From an uncultured Bacteroidales bacterium (GTDB lineage: Bacteria; Bacteroidota; Bacteroidia; Bacteroidales; F082), in NCBI GenBank assembly GCA_937906455.1, contig CALCYT010000006.1, positions 1-44,720 on the forward strand: a DNA stretch of 44,720 bases, given 5' to 3'. Below, in pieces: positions 15,761 through 23,958 of this stretch (positions are counted from its first letter, which is position 1; each line of letters starts with the position of its first letter). The position numbers were made by a program, and so were the translations under genes. The notes under the pieces are model-generated. The model searched no databases, had not been told where the DNA came from, and saw only the letters and a program-made list of their open reading frames with translations.

Positions 15761-16635
15761 ATCGCTGCGCTTGACAACTCTATGGTGCCGTTGAGTCTCC
15801 TGAACAAGCCCTGAAGCACCGTGCCGGGTCCCACCTCGACCACCTGGCTGACGCCGGCGGCTATCATGTTCTCCATGGTCTGTGTCCAGCACACAGGCGC
15901 CGTGAGCTGCTTGATGAGGTTGCTCTTGATAATCTCAGGGTCGTTCACCGCCTGACCTGTGACATTCTGATACACCGGGCAGATGCCGCGCACGAACTTG
16001 GTCTTCTGTATGGCTTCGGCGAGCTCCTCGCGTGCCGGCTCCATCAGCGGGCTGTGGAAGGCGCCGCCCACCTTCAACGGCAAGGCGCGTTTTGCACCGG
16101 CTTCCTTCATCTTCTCGCACGCTGTCTCAATGCCTTTCATGCTGCCGGAGATGACGACCTGTCCGGGACTGTTGAAGTTGGCAGGCACCACCACCTCGTC
16201 GATGGACTCGCAAATGCTCCTTATCTTGTCGTCGTCAAGGTTGATGATGGCCGCCATGGTGCCGGGGTTGGCATCGCAGGCTTTCTGCATCGCCATGGCA
16301 CGCTGCGACACGAGCTTCAAGCCGTCGTCAAACGTCAAGGTCTTGTTCGCCACCAATGCCGAGAACTCGCCTAACGAATGACCTGCCACCATGTCGGGCT
16401 TGAAATCGTTGAGCATGGCAGCCAAAATAACCGAATGGAGGAAGATGGCGGGCTGCGTGACCTTCGTCTGACGCAAGTCCTCATCGGTGCCGTCGAACAT
16501 TATGTCGGTGATGTTGAATCTCAAGATGTCGTTGGCTTTGATGAACATCTCCTTTGCCTTGGGGAAACGGTCGTACAAGTCTTTGCCCATTCCCACAAAT
16601 TGTGCTCCCTGTCCGGGAAAAACGTATGCTTTCAT
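15757..16635 (-). CDS. fabD: Malonyl-CoA:ACP transacylase
   Basis: A 292-residue cytoplasmic enzyme moving malonyl groups from CoA to acyl carrier protein for fatty-acid synthesis. GQGAQ is at residues 8-12, the nucleophile motif GHSLGE at 85-90 (Ser87), and the catalytic His lies in GGAFHSPLM near 190. Length is normal for FabD. It sits 26 nt after folE on the same strand and overlaps the protease gene by 4 nt. No other fab genes are adjacent. Confidence 0.96.
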   Translation of the reverse strand: MKAYVFPGQGAQFVGMGKDLYDRFPKAKEMFIKANDILRFNITDIMFDGTDEDLRQTKVTQPAIFLHSVILAAMLNDFKPDMVAGHSLGEFSALVANKTLTFDDGLKLVSQRAMAMQKACDANPGTMAAIINLDDDKIRSICESIDEVVVPANFNSPGQVVISGSMKGIETACEKMKEAGAKRALPLKVGGAFHSPLMEPAREELAEAIQKTKFVRGICPVYQNVTGQAVNDPEIIKSNLIKQLTAPVCWTQTMENMIAAGVSQVVEVGPGTVLQGLFRRLNGTIELSSAAI

Positions 16636-16661
16636 ATCAAAATTTTTAATTTACAACTAAG

Positions 16662-17282
16662 TTAATGTAGGTTTGTCCCTATCAGATTCAAGAACTCGGC
16701 TCTTGTCTCGCCTCTCTCGAAAGCGCCTACAAAATCGGATGTCGTCGTCACGGAGTTGAGTTTCTGCACGCCGCGCATGCACATACAGAGGTGGCGCGCC
16801 TCGATGACGACGGCGACACCTAACGGATGCAACGCCTCGTTGATGGCTTCCTTGATCTGTGTGGTGAGGCGTTCCTGCACCTGCAGACGGCGGGCATAGA
16901 CCTCCACCACCCTCGCTATCTTGCTCAAGCCGGTGATGTAACCGTTGGGGATGTACGCCACATGTGCCTTCCCGATAAACGGAATCATATGGTGTTCGCA
17001 CATAGAGAATAGCTCTATGTCCTTGACAATCACCATCTGACGGTAGTCTTCCCTGAATCTCGCGGAGAGCAGAATCTCCATCGGGTCCATGTTATAGCCT
17101 TGGGTGAGAAACTGCATCGACTTCGCCATGCGGAGCGGCGTCTTCAGCAGACCCTCACGGTTGGGGTCCTCGCCTAAAAGCTGCAAAATAGCCCTGTAAT
17201 GCTCCATCAGCTTATCGGTGCGCTCAGGGTTGTAATGCTCAATCTTTTCGTAACCAATGATTTCGCTGTTATCTTCCATCAT
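16662..17282 (-). CDS. folE: GTP cyclohydrolase I
   Basis: A 206-residue enzyme converting GTP to 7,8-dihydroneopterin triphosphate, the first step of folate synthesis. Motifs seen: GEDPNREGLLKTPLRMAKS, the zinc-site segment FSMCEHHMIPFIGKAHVAYIP, GLSKIARVVEVYARRLQVQERLT, and the C-terminal zinc Cys in EARHLCMCMRG, ending in TRAEFLNL. I place the start at the first Met of the MMEDNS pair (17282). The longest frame, from 17324, adds 14 residues of low-complexity lysine-rich sequence that lie inside the upstream membrane-protein gene. The overlap with that gene is 14 nt. Confidence 0.95.
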   Translation of the reverse strand: MMEDNSEIIGYEKIEHYNPERTDKLMEHYRAILQLLGEDPNREGLLKTPLRMAKSMQFLTQGYNMDPMEILLSARFREDYRQMVIVKDIELFSMCEHHMIPFIGKAHVAYIPNGYITGLSKIARVVEVYARRLQVQERLTTQIKEAINEALHPLGVAVVIEARHLCMCMRGVQKLNSVTTTSDFVGAFERGETRAEFLNLIGTNLH

Positions 17283-17652
17283 GTTGTTTTTCTTTTTTCG
17301 AGAGTTTGTAAGTCTCAAAGACACTGAATATCAGATAATATGCCAAGAATGTTATGGCGAAACGCTTCGCGTCTTCCTTGAAAGTCATGGCATAAACGAA
17401 TATTATCGCCAGGTAAAGCACCATCTTGACGGCGGTTGATGCCATATAGAAATTTGCAAACCTGCGCATGTCTCTTTTCTTGGCTTTCTCGCTCAGAAAA
17501 TACATCACTATGCTGACGATGAAGAAAAATCCCGCGATGGCAGGCCACCATATCGTCAGCATATCGCGCAGCAACACCGACGCCACGATGACAACGAGCG
17601 TCAGCAGGCACAGCTGTCGTATGAAGATGCTGTCTTTCGTCTTCTTTTCCAT
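17269..17652 (-). CDS. Small four-helix membrane protein (AtpI-like?)
   Basis: A 127-residue integral membrane protein with four predicted helices (about 10-30, 34-53, 67-90 and 98-117) and basic loops. I do not recognise a catalytic motif. The last two helices (STAVKMVLYLAIIFVYA and FLAYYLIFSVFETYKL) resemble the AtpI/UncI-type proteins that in some Bacteroidota follow porW and bactofilin and precede the ATP synthase genes. Here folE follows instead, so an ATP synthase role is only a possibility. It lies 1 nt after the bactofilin stop and overlaps folE. Confidence 0.7.
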   Translation of the reverse strand: MEKKTKDSIFIRQLCLLTLVVIVASVLLRDMLTIWWPAIAGFFFIVSIVMYFLSEKAKKRDMRRFANFYMASTAVKMVLYLAIIFVYAMTFKEDAKRFAITFLAYYLIFSVFETYKLSKKEKQHDGR

Positions 17653-17653
17653 A

Positions 17654-18016
17654 TTATTTGCCTGGAGCCTCCGCGACTTTCTGCGTCATGTCGCATTTTC
17701 CTGTGAAGATGGCACCCACTTCGATAAACAGCTGCTTGGTGTACAGCTCCACCTCAAGACGTGAGGTTGACTTCAGCGTGGTAAGCTCCTCCACTCTTAT
17801 TGTACCTTTTACTTGACCCGAAATGTCGGCGCTGTTGCACAACATCTCGCCTTCCACCACACCCTGTTGTCCGATGACAATCTTGCCGGTGGATTTTATC
17901 GTCCCAATAATTGTGCCGTCAATGCGGACATCGCCGGTGGCGTTAATCTCACCTTTAATGGTGGTGCCGTTGCCAATGAGGTTGTTTCTTACAGGTGTTT
18001 CTTGATTTGCACTCAT
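17654..18016 (-). CDS. Bactofilin (polymer-forming cytoskeletal protein)
   Basis: A 120-residue protein of the bactofilin family, which forms non-nucleotide-dependent filaments and scaffolds envelope enzymes. The core is a right-handed beta-helix visible as repeating six-residue turns: LIGNGTTIKGEINATGDVRIDGTIIGTIKSTGKIVIGQQGVVEG in two stretches, with the filament core spanning about 12-100. Flexible ends flank it. It starts 3 nt after the porW stop on the same strand, so the two are probably co-expressed. Pairing with a type IX secretion lipoprotein suggests a shared envelope role, but that is inference. Confidence 0.92.
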   Translation of the reverse strand: MSANQETPVRNNLIGNGTTIKGEINATGDVRIDGTIIGTIKSTGKIVIGQQGVVEGEMLCNSADISGQVKGTIRVEELTTLKSTSRLEVELYTKQLFIEVGAIFTGKCDMTQKVAEAPGK

Positions 18017-18019
18017 AGT

Positions 18020-20692
18020 TTATTTGTTATATTGATGCCAGAAATCCAGATATTCTTCAATGTTTTTCTCCTGATAGAAAATCGGATAGTTTGACACCGA
18101 GATTATTAATATTTGATAGTTTTCACTGTCGATTCCTCCGAAGATATAATCGTTGAGGAACATAGCTGTCTGATAGTCAAGGGCTTTATCGACGTTCTCG
18201 AATTTCTCTATGGTGATGAGGGCGTCGTCTTTGTTGAGCATCATATTCTTGACTTTCAGCTGGTCCATGCGGAAATTGTTTTTGTTGAAGTCGCCGATAC
18301 GCACCTTGAGCGGGTTGATGCGCACCTTTTTGTTGGCGATGACTAACACGTAATACTCATCGTTGGGACGGAAGGTGTAAGGCGACTCTTTCTCAACCAC
18401 TTTTTCGTCTTTCGGACGCGCACTCTCGATGTTGAGACCCAAGTCGTACATGTCGTTGGCCTTGAGCAACACCTCCAAGGCGAACGGCTTGATGCTGCTC
18501 TCGGGATAATTCTGTATGAGACGCAACAGCGAATAGGCCATGGAGTCAACCACCTCGACGTAGCCTAACGACACAGCGTTCAGGAACTCGAAGCGCGGCA
18601 TGTAGAGGGTGTCGTCGGCAAACTGCTGGCGCGCCTTCCTGACGTTCATCATAACACGTTGATACTGAGCGTTCTGATAGGCCTCGAAGGTCTTCGAGTA
18701 GAGCTGCTCCGCCGCGGCTCCTTTCTCATGTTCCTTAATGAAATATTCGGGGTCAAGGATTATCTTTGCCTGATTTGACTCGGGATATTTCGTCAAGACG
18801 AGGTTTTTGTACCGTTCGGCATCGGCGTGTTCGTTGAGAGTGCCGTGCATTTTATAAAGGTAATACCATGCCGACACCTCGTTGGCGTTGTCGGGATAAC
18901 GCTCTGTCAGCTCGGTATAAGCCTCTATGGAGTGCGGGAAGTCCTGCAAGTCGTTGTAATATATGAATCCCACGTTGTTGAGAGCCTCGGCTATCTGTTG
19001 GTTAGCCTGGTCTTTGGCGCTCTGCGTGAACGGTATCTGTTTCAGGTAATAACCTCTGTCGAGCGGAGTGTATTGCGTGGTGTCTTTGCTTATCTCAAGG
19101 GCTTTGAGATACTGCTCACGTTCTTCTTCGCTCAGAAGAGCAAGCTCTTCTTCGCTCAGCGTGTCCTGCGGCTCCTCCTGCGCGAAGCTCTGTTTGTTGG
19201 AGATGAACCAATAGTCCTCAAGCAGTCGGTTGCCCCACTTCATCTTGAAGTCGTTCATGCCTCTGTTACGGGTCTGGGTGTTGTAGAAATACCAGTTGCC
19301 GTCGTTGCCGTCGGGTGTCACCGAGGCAGGCTTCTCGTTGCCGCCGTTCAAGGCTATCTGTTTCTCTATCTCACGCAGCTCCTCCTGACGTTTCTGCTCC
19401 TCTTTGTAATTCTCTATCACGTTGTCGATGATGGCGTTACGATGTATCGAGTCCATCTCGGCGAGACGCAGCAGGCTGTCTTGCGTGTGATATATCGTGA
19501 GGTTTGTCACAAGGTCAGTGAGCATCACCGAGAGGTTGAGCAGGCTGTCATATCCGGGATACGTCCTGTCCATCGTCATCACCGCGGTGTCGAAATAAGC
19601 CTGACTCAGTACATAGTCGCTGTTGGCAAACAGGATGTTGGCCGCGTCGAGCGACGATTTTATCTTCTGAATGCTGTTGTTAGTACTCGCCGCCACCGAT
19701 TTTCTCAGGTATTTCACGCCATCCGCCGTGTTGTTGTTGTCAATAGCCACGTCTGCCATAGCGTAGTAGATACGGTCTTTGAAGTCGGTGTTCTTGCCGT
19801 CCTTGAGCATCTTGTTGAGCATCTTCATGATGGTGGTGGTGTCGGCGTCGTAGCATCTCGCGAGGCTCATCTGCGCCTCGAAAGTCATCTCGTATGACGG
19901 GTGTTTTCTGATGACGTTCTTAAACTGCTCCGTCGCCCTCGGTTTGTCGTTTTGGTCGGAGTAAATCTGGCCGAGGATGAACATGGCGCGGGTCTTGTTG
20001 TACTTGCCTTGCGCCGTGATGAGGGCGCTGCGCAGATACCTCACCGCCTCGTCGTCCTTGCCCATCGCGATGTAATAATCGGCGTAAACGAGGTCGATGT
20101 TGGTGCGCACGTACCTCGGCATTTTTTCGTCGTTGTCGCTCGCCACGAGTATCGATTGCAGCATGGCCTCCGCCTTCTCGTATTGTTTTGTCTCGATATA
20201 TGTCTTCGCCAACCAGAGTGTCGCGGTGAATCTGTCGCTGCTGTTGCGATATTGCGTCGCGACGTAGTCGAAGGTGCGCCGGGCAGGCACGTAGTCTTGC
20301 TTGTAGAAATTGGCCTTGCCCATGTCGATGAAGGCGTCGTCAATCCAGCGGACATACTCCTTATTGTTGAAACGCATGGAGTGTTTCTGTATGCACACCG
20401 CGTCCTTCTCGATGGTGCGGTCCATGACGGAGTTGAGCGCCAAGGCATCTTGTTTGGTGCCGTAATTGAACACCCTCAACGTCTGGGTGTAGTCGTCTTT
20501 TGCCGACTCACGGAGAGTTTTTTCACCTTGTTTGATGCTTTGGTTGCCGTTCCACCAAACGTTATAATGGCTTGTCATGTTGTGCCAGACACGTCTGTTC
20601 CATTTGTTTTTCTTTGTGGAACAGGATGTTAACAACATGATAATCATGAAGATAGCTGATATTCCGAATATCTTGTATGTCCTTATTCTCAT
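18020..20692 (-). CDS. porW: PorW/SprE-type TPR lipoprotein of the type IX secretion system
   Basis: An 890-residue lipoprotein with a signal peptide and lipobox LLTSC (Cys24). The mature start CSTKKNKWNRRVWHNMTSHYNVWWNG matches the PorW/SprE opening, in which the N-terminus describes a host of aromatic residues before the repeats. Tetratricopeptide-like helical pairs follow (about 100-460 and again 560-760), with a low-complexity charged segment near 425-460 and a C-terminal domain with beta strands. PorW/SprE is needed for type IX secretion in Porphyromonas and Flavobacterium and is thought to connect the PorK/N ring to other parts. The gene is followed by bactofilin, the same order as in other Bacteroidota. 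Assignment is by length, opening motif and context. Confidence 0.8.
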   Translation of the reverse strand: MRIRTYKIFGISAIFMIIMLLTSCSTKKNKWNRRVWHNMTSHYNVWWNGNQSIKQGEKTLRESAKDDYTQTLRVFNYGTKQDALALNSVMDRTIEKDAVCIQKHSMRFNNKEYVRWIDDAFIDMGKANFYKQDYVPARRTFDYVATQYRNSSDRFTATLWLAKTYIETKQYEKAEAMLQSILVASDNDEKMPRYVRTNIDLVYADYYIAMGKDDEAVRYLRSALITAQGKYNKTRAMFILGQIYSDQNDKPRATEQFKNVIRKHPSYEMTFEAQMSLARCYDADTTTIMKMLNKMLKDGKNTDFKDRIYYAMADVAIDNNNTADGVKYLRKSVAASTNNSIQKIKSSLDAANILFANSDYVLSQAYFDTAVMTMDRTYPGYDSLLNLSVMLTDLVTNLTIYHTQDSLLRLAEMDSIHRNAIIDNVIENYKEEQKRQEELREIEKQIALNGGNEKPASVTPDGNDGNWYFYNTQTRNRGMNDFKMKWGNRLLEDYWFISNKQSFAQEEPQDTLSEEELALLSEEEREQYLKALEISKDTTQYTPLDRGYYLKQIPFTQSAKDQANQQIAEALNNVGFIYYNDLQDFPHSIEAYTELTERYPDNANEVSAWYYLYKMHGTLNEHADAERYKNLVLTKYPESNQAKIILDPEYFIKEHEKGAAAEQLYSKTFEAYQNAQYQRVMMNVRKARQQFADDTLYMPRFEFLNAVSLGYVEVVDSMAYSLLRLIQNYPESSIKPFALEVLLKANDMYDLGLNIESARPKDEKVVEKESPYTFRPNDEYYVLVIANKKVRINPLKVRIGDFNKNNFRMDQLKVKNMMLNKDDALITIEKFENVDKALDYQTAMFLNDYIFGGIDSENYQILIISVSNYPIFYQEKNIEEYLDFWHQYNK

Positions 20693-20754
20693 TTCCTTTT
20701 TCTTAAGATAACTTCAAAAATCACTTTTTATTTTTCGCCCATTATCCGAAGCTG

Positions 20755-20762
20755 CAAAAATA
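20755..20762 (-). promoter_or_regulatory. -7 box of the porW operon
   Basis: The minus strand reads TATTTTTGCAGC. Transcription would start near 20749, with a leader of about 57 nt. It probably drives porW, bactofilin, the membrane protein, folE, fabD and the protease, which lie close together on one strand. Confidence 0.6.
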
Positions 20763-20868
20763 ACAAATTCGTCGGTTCGTTTGTCTTTTTTCTAAAAAAA
20801 TATAAATATGTGGTCAGATTTGAAAAATTCTTTGTAATTTTACAAGCTGAATAAAAGGCATTTTTTGA

Positions 20869-22578
20869 ATGGAGAATTTTATTGTATCTGCACGGAAATA
20901 CAGGCCTGCGACCTTTGAGAGCGTCGTGGGTCAGCATGCCATCACATCGACTTTGCAGAATGCGATACGCAACAACACTCTTGCGCAGGCGTTCCTCTTC
21001 TGCGGTCCGCGTGGCGTGGGCAAGACCACATGCGCACGTATCATGGCGAAAACTATCAACTGCTTGCATCCTACTGAGAATATGGAGGCATGCAACGAGT
21101 GTGAATCATGCGTGAGCTTCAACAACAACGCGTCGTTCAATATCTTCGAGCTTGACGCGGCATCAAACAGCGGCGTTGACGACATCCGCGCCCTCATCGA
21201 CCAAGTGAGAATACCGCCTCAAATAGGTAAATATAAGGTGTATATCATAGACGAGGTGCACATGCTGTCGGGCGCGGCGTTCAACGCGTTCCTCAAAACC
21301 CTCGAAGAACCTCCGGCATACGCTAAGTTCATACTCGCTACAACAGAAAAACATAAAATACTCCCGACGATATTGTCGAGATGCCAAATATTCGACTTCA
21401 AACGCATCACCGTCGAGGATATCACCAAACATCTGCAGAACATCGCTGCAAAAGAAGGCGTGACGGCAGAGGAAGAGGCTCTCAACATCATAGCGCAAAA
21501 AGCCGACGGCGCACTCCGCGACGCCTTGTCGATATTCGACCAGATGGTGAGCTTCTCAGGAAACAATATCACATACAAAGACGTGATCAACAACCTCAAC
21601 GTCCTTGATTATGAATATTATTTCGGCATGGTGGAAAATATCCTCGCAGGCGACATCAACTCTATGCTGTTGCTCCTTAACGAGGTGATAAACAAAGGCT
21701 TCGACCCCCAGAACTTCATCCAAGGCATGGCAAGCCATCTGCGTAACCTGCTTCTCGGTAAAGACCGTCGTGTCGTCGGACTTATGGAGGTGAGTGCACA
21801 GCTGAAAGAACGATACGCAAAACAGGCTGAACGCTGCTCAACGGACTTCTTGCTGAAAGCACTCGACCTCGCTAACGAATGCGACATCAATTTCCGAAAC
21901 GCTAACAATAAACGACTGCATCTCGAGGTGGCACTGATGAAGATGGTGGGGAGTGTTGAGAGTGGAGAGTTGAGAGTTGAGAGTGGAGGGTTGAGAGTTG
22001 AGAGTGGAGAGTTGAGAGTTGAGAGTGGAGATAAGAGAGTTGAGAGTGGAGATAAGAGAGTTGAGAGGAGAGAGGTGAAGCCGGTTGTGAATCAGGGGAA
22101 GCCGGTTGTGAATCAGGGGAATGTGGTGCAGCGGATGAGACGGGCCGGAACGATTTCGATTCTTGATGAGGAACCTAAAAATACTGTGTCGGAGACTCCC
22201 GTAGAGGTGAAAAACAACCCTTTTACACAGGAGATGCTGACCGCGGCGTGGACGAAGTTCGTTGAGGCAAACAAAAATGTGTTGCCGAGCTTCGTGGCCG
22301 GCATCGGGAAATATCAACCTACGCTGAGTGATAATAACGAGATTCATTATGATGTGGATAATATGCTGGTTGTCAACAACATGGCTAATATCACCAAGCT
22401 TCGTGACCATCTGTCTGAACATCTTGGCAATAACCAGTTCACCCTCGTGCCTCATGTCATGGAGAAGCCTAAAGACGACGTCGCATACACCGACCGCAGC
22501 CGTTTTGAGATAATGGCACAGATGAATCCTAATGTCTTAACGTTAAAAAAAGGTCTCGGCCTTAATGTCGATATATGA
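20869..22578 (+). CDS. dnaX: DNA polymerase III subunit gamma/tau
   Basis: A 569-residue clamp-loader ATPase. The P-loop GPRGVGKTT is at residues 46-54, the zinc module cysteines are Cys65, Cys75, Cys78 and Cys81, Walker B IIDEVH is at 126-131 and the SRC arginine-finger motif at 170-172. Domain III runs to about 355. Unusually, residues 363-418 are two blocks of perfect-period repeats: six copies of a 7-residue VESGELR-type unit, then two copies of PVVNQGK/N. They are encoded by a 21-nt repeat and replace the normal linker. A conserved C-terminal tau-like domain (about 445-569) follows, so the frame is intact. No slippery A-run for a programmed gamma frameshift is evident. Confidence 0.95.
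   Translation: MENFIVSARKYRPATFESVVGQHAITSTLQNAIRNNTLAQAFLFCGPRGVGKTTCARIMAKTINCLHPTENMEACNECESCVSFNNNASFNIFELDAASNSGVDDIRALIDQVRIPPQIGKYKVYIIDEVHMLSGAAFNAFLKTLEEPPAYAKFILATTEKHKILPTILSRCQIFDFKRITVEDITKHLQNIAAKEGVTAEEEALNIIAQKADGALRDALSIFDQMVSFSGNNITYKDVINNLNVLDYEYYFGMVENILAGDINSMLLLLNEVINKGFDPQNFIQGMASHLRNLLLGKDRRVVGLMEVSAQLKERYAKQAERCSTDFLLKALDLANECDINFRNANNKRLHLEVALMKMVGSVESGELRVESGGLRVESGELRVESGDKRVESGDKRVERREVKPVVNQGKPVVNQGNVVQRMRRAGTISILDEEPKNTVSETPVEVKNNPFTQEMLTAAWTKFVEANKNVLPSFVAGIGKYQPTLSDNNEIHYDVDNMLVVNNMANITKLRDHLSEHLGNNQFTLVPHVMEKPKDDVAYTDRSRFEIMAQMNPNVLTLKKGLGLNVDI
21955..22122 (+). repeat. In-frame 21-nt tandem repeats inside dnaX
   Basis: Six 21-nt units occupy 21955-22080, each made of three heptamers of the GTTGAGA/GTGGAGA type, diverging towards the 3' side. 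Two more 21-nt units of unrelated sequence (ccggttgtgaatcaggggaa type) occupy 22081-22122. Together they add 56 residues with a 7-residue period. The heptamer is a rotation of TTGAGAG, also found at 42043-42056 outside genes. Confidence 0.95.
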
Positions 22579-23129
22579 GCTTTAAGAAATGGTTCGGCCG
22601 TAACTACCTCAAAATGAAAGGCTTCACCTTCGTGGGAAACTATCCCGCCGACGTGAGGAAAAGCATCATCATTGCCGCACCTCATACCAGCATAGAGGAC
22701 TTCATAATAGGCCGCTGCTTCTTCTGGATGGAAGGTCGCGAGGTGAAATTCCTGATAAAGAAAGAGTTCTTCAAACCTGGCCTCGGCTGGCTCCTGAAAA
22801 AAATCGGAGGGATCCCGGTGGACAGAAGCCGCGGAAACAAAATGGTGGGCAAGACCGCCGCTGTGTTCAAACAATATGAACAGCTTCACGTCGTTATCAC
22901 TCCCGAAGGCACCCGCAAACGCGTCGAGAGATGGAAACGCGGATTCTATTATATAGCGGAACTGGCGCATGTGCCTGTGGTTCTTGGATTTATAGACTAT
23001 AAAACGAGAAAATGCGGCTACGGCCCTTCATTCGTCCCTTGCGGAGACTTCGACAAAGACTGGCCGATGATAGAGGATTTTTATCGCGGAATGCAAGGAA
23101 AAGTTAAAGGAAATTTCAATTTGGAATGA
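22575..23129 (+). CDS. PlsC-like glycerolipid acyltransferase
   Basis: A 184-residue acyltransferase of the LPLAT/PlsC family, which moves acyl chains to lysophospholipids or related acceptors. The catalytic HX4D motif is HTSIED at residues 37-42, FLIKKEFFK (about 59-67) is block II, GGIPVDRSRG (about 78-87) is block III and ITPEGTR (108-114) is block IV. It is shorter than typical PlsC and lacks a clear membrane anchor, like the small single-domain members of the family. It overlaps the dnaX stop by 4 nt (ATGA), and the next gene overlaps it in the same way. The precise acceptor cannot be deduced. Confidence 0.87.
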   Translation: MSFKKWFGRNYLKMKGFTFVGNYPADVRKSIIIAAPHTSIEDFIIGRCFFWMEGREVKFLIKKEFFKPGLGWLLKKIGGIPVDRSRGNKMVGKTAAVFKQYEQLHVVITPEGTRKRVERWKRGFYYIAELAHVPVVLGFIDYKTRKCGYGPSFVPCGDFDKDWPMIEDFYRGMQGKVKGNFNLE

Positions 23130-23896
23130 TTTTTGATAGAGATTTTGATATGAAAAATAAATGGCTTACTGAGTTTAAAAGAAAGTTCAAGGTCGTGATA
23201 GTTCATCCTGAGACGTTGGAGGAAAAAAACGGTTTCAGCATGAGCAAGATGAAGTTTTGGACGCTGATACTGATTGGCGCGTTGATAATCATCACCTTGA
23301 CGACATGCGTCATTTTCTTCACGAGGGTGAGAGAGCTTATCCCGGGTTACACCGACGTCACGCTCGACCGCCGTGTGTATGACATGGAACGCCGCGCCGA
23401 CTCGTTGGGAATGGTGTTTCATCAAAATGATATCTATATCGAAAACCTTAAACGTATCATCAATGAGGAGGATTATGACGACGGCGATTTCATGACACAC
23501 TCGGGAAACAACAAGAACACTATGGCTTTTTATGTCCCGATGAAAGGACTCGTAACTAACCATTTCAACAGCAAAAACAAACATTATGGCGTTGACGTGG
23601 TTGCACAGACCGACGCCGTCATCAAAGCGACCGCCGACGGCACCGTCATCTTCTCCGATTGGAGCGTCGAAAGCGGTAACGTCATTGTGATTCAACATGA
23701 TAAACGCCTTGTCTCGGTTTACAAACATAACGCCTCGCTGATGAAACATGTGGGCGATGTGGTGAAAGCCGGCGATGTCGTCGCCATAGTGGGCGGCGGC
23801 GGAAGCACCTCCACCGGACCTCATCTGCACTTCGAGCTGTGGTTTAAAGGTAACCCCGTCAACCCCGAAGAGCTGATTTCTTTTGAAGGAAAATGA
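23126..23896 (+). CDS. M23 metallopeptidase (murein hydrolase type)
   Basis: A 256-residue membrane-anchored zinc peptidase, expected to cut or bind peptidoglycan peptides in the periplasm. There is a short cytoplasmic N-terminus, a membrane helix (about 44-66), a helical stalk (about 80-115) and a LytM domain (about 135-256). Zinc ligands are His153 and Asp157 in HYGVD and His235 in HLHFE, with His201 and His233 as the other conserved histidines. All expected ligands are present, so it is probably active. The ATG at 23126 overlaps the previous stop by 4 nt; Met9 (23150) is an alternative start. The N-terminal basic segment KRKFKVVIVHPETLEEK is shared by Bacteroidota homologues. Confidence 0.9.
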   Translation: MIFDRDFDMKNKWLTEFKRKFKVVIVHPETLEEKNGFSMSKMKFWTLILIGALIIITLTTCVIFFTRVRELIPGYTDVTLDRRVYDMERRADSLGMVFHQNDIYIENLKRIINEEDYDDGDFMTHSGNNKNTMAFYVPMKGLVTNHFNSKNKHYGVDVVAQTDAVIKATADGTVIFSDWSVESGNVIVIQHDKRLVSVYKHNASLMKHVGDVVKAGDVVAIVGGGGSTSTGPHLHFELWFKGNPVNPEELISFEGK

Positions 23897-23927
23897 AAAA
23901 TTCTGAGACAGTTACCAAATTTTTTAG

Positions 23928-23935
23928 TATCTTTG
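23928..23935 (+). promoter_or_regulatory. -7 box of the site-2 protease gene
   Basis: TATCTTTG lies 23 nt before the ATG at 23959, so this gene has its own promoter separate from dnaX-plsC-M23. Confidence 0.6.
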
Positions 23936-23958
23936 CAGTTTTAATTTTGTAATGTGAA

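Noticed and set aside
18827..20632. Long plus-strand frames (18827-19897 and 19901-20632)
   Set aside because: They are antisense to the intact porW gene, are rich in Val/His/Leu without family motifs, and have no promoter box.
20819..20842. TTTG-N12-TAATTTTA as the dnaX promoter
   Set aside because: The spacer is far shorter than 19-21 nt and the last base of the -7 box does not match, so no promoter is called.
21955..22122. Tandem repeats as a possible CRISPR array
   Set aside because: The units are directly adjacent with no unique spacers, lie inside an open dnaX frame, and no cas genes are present.
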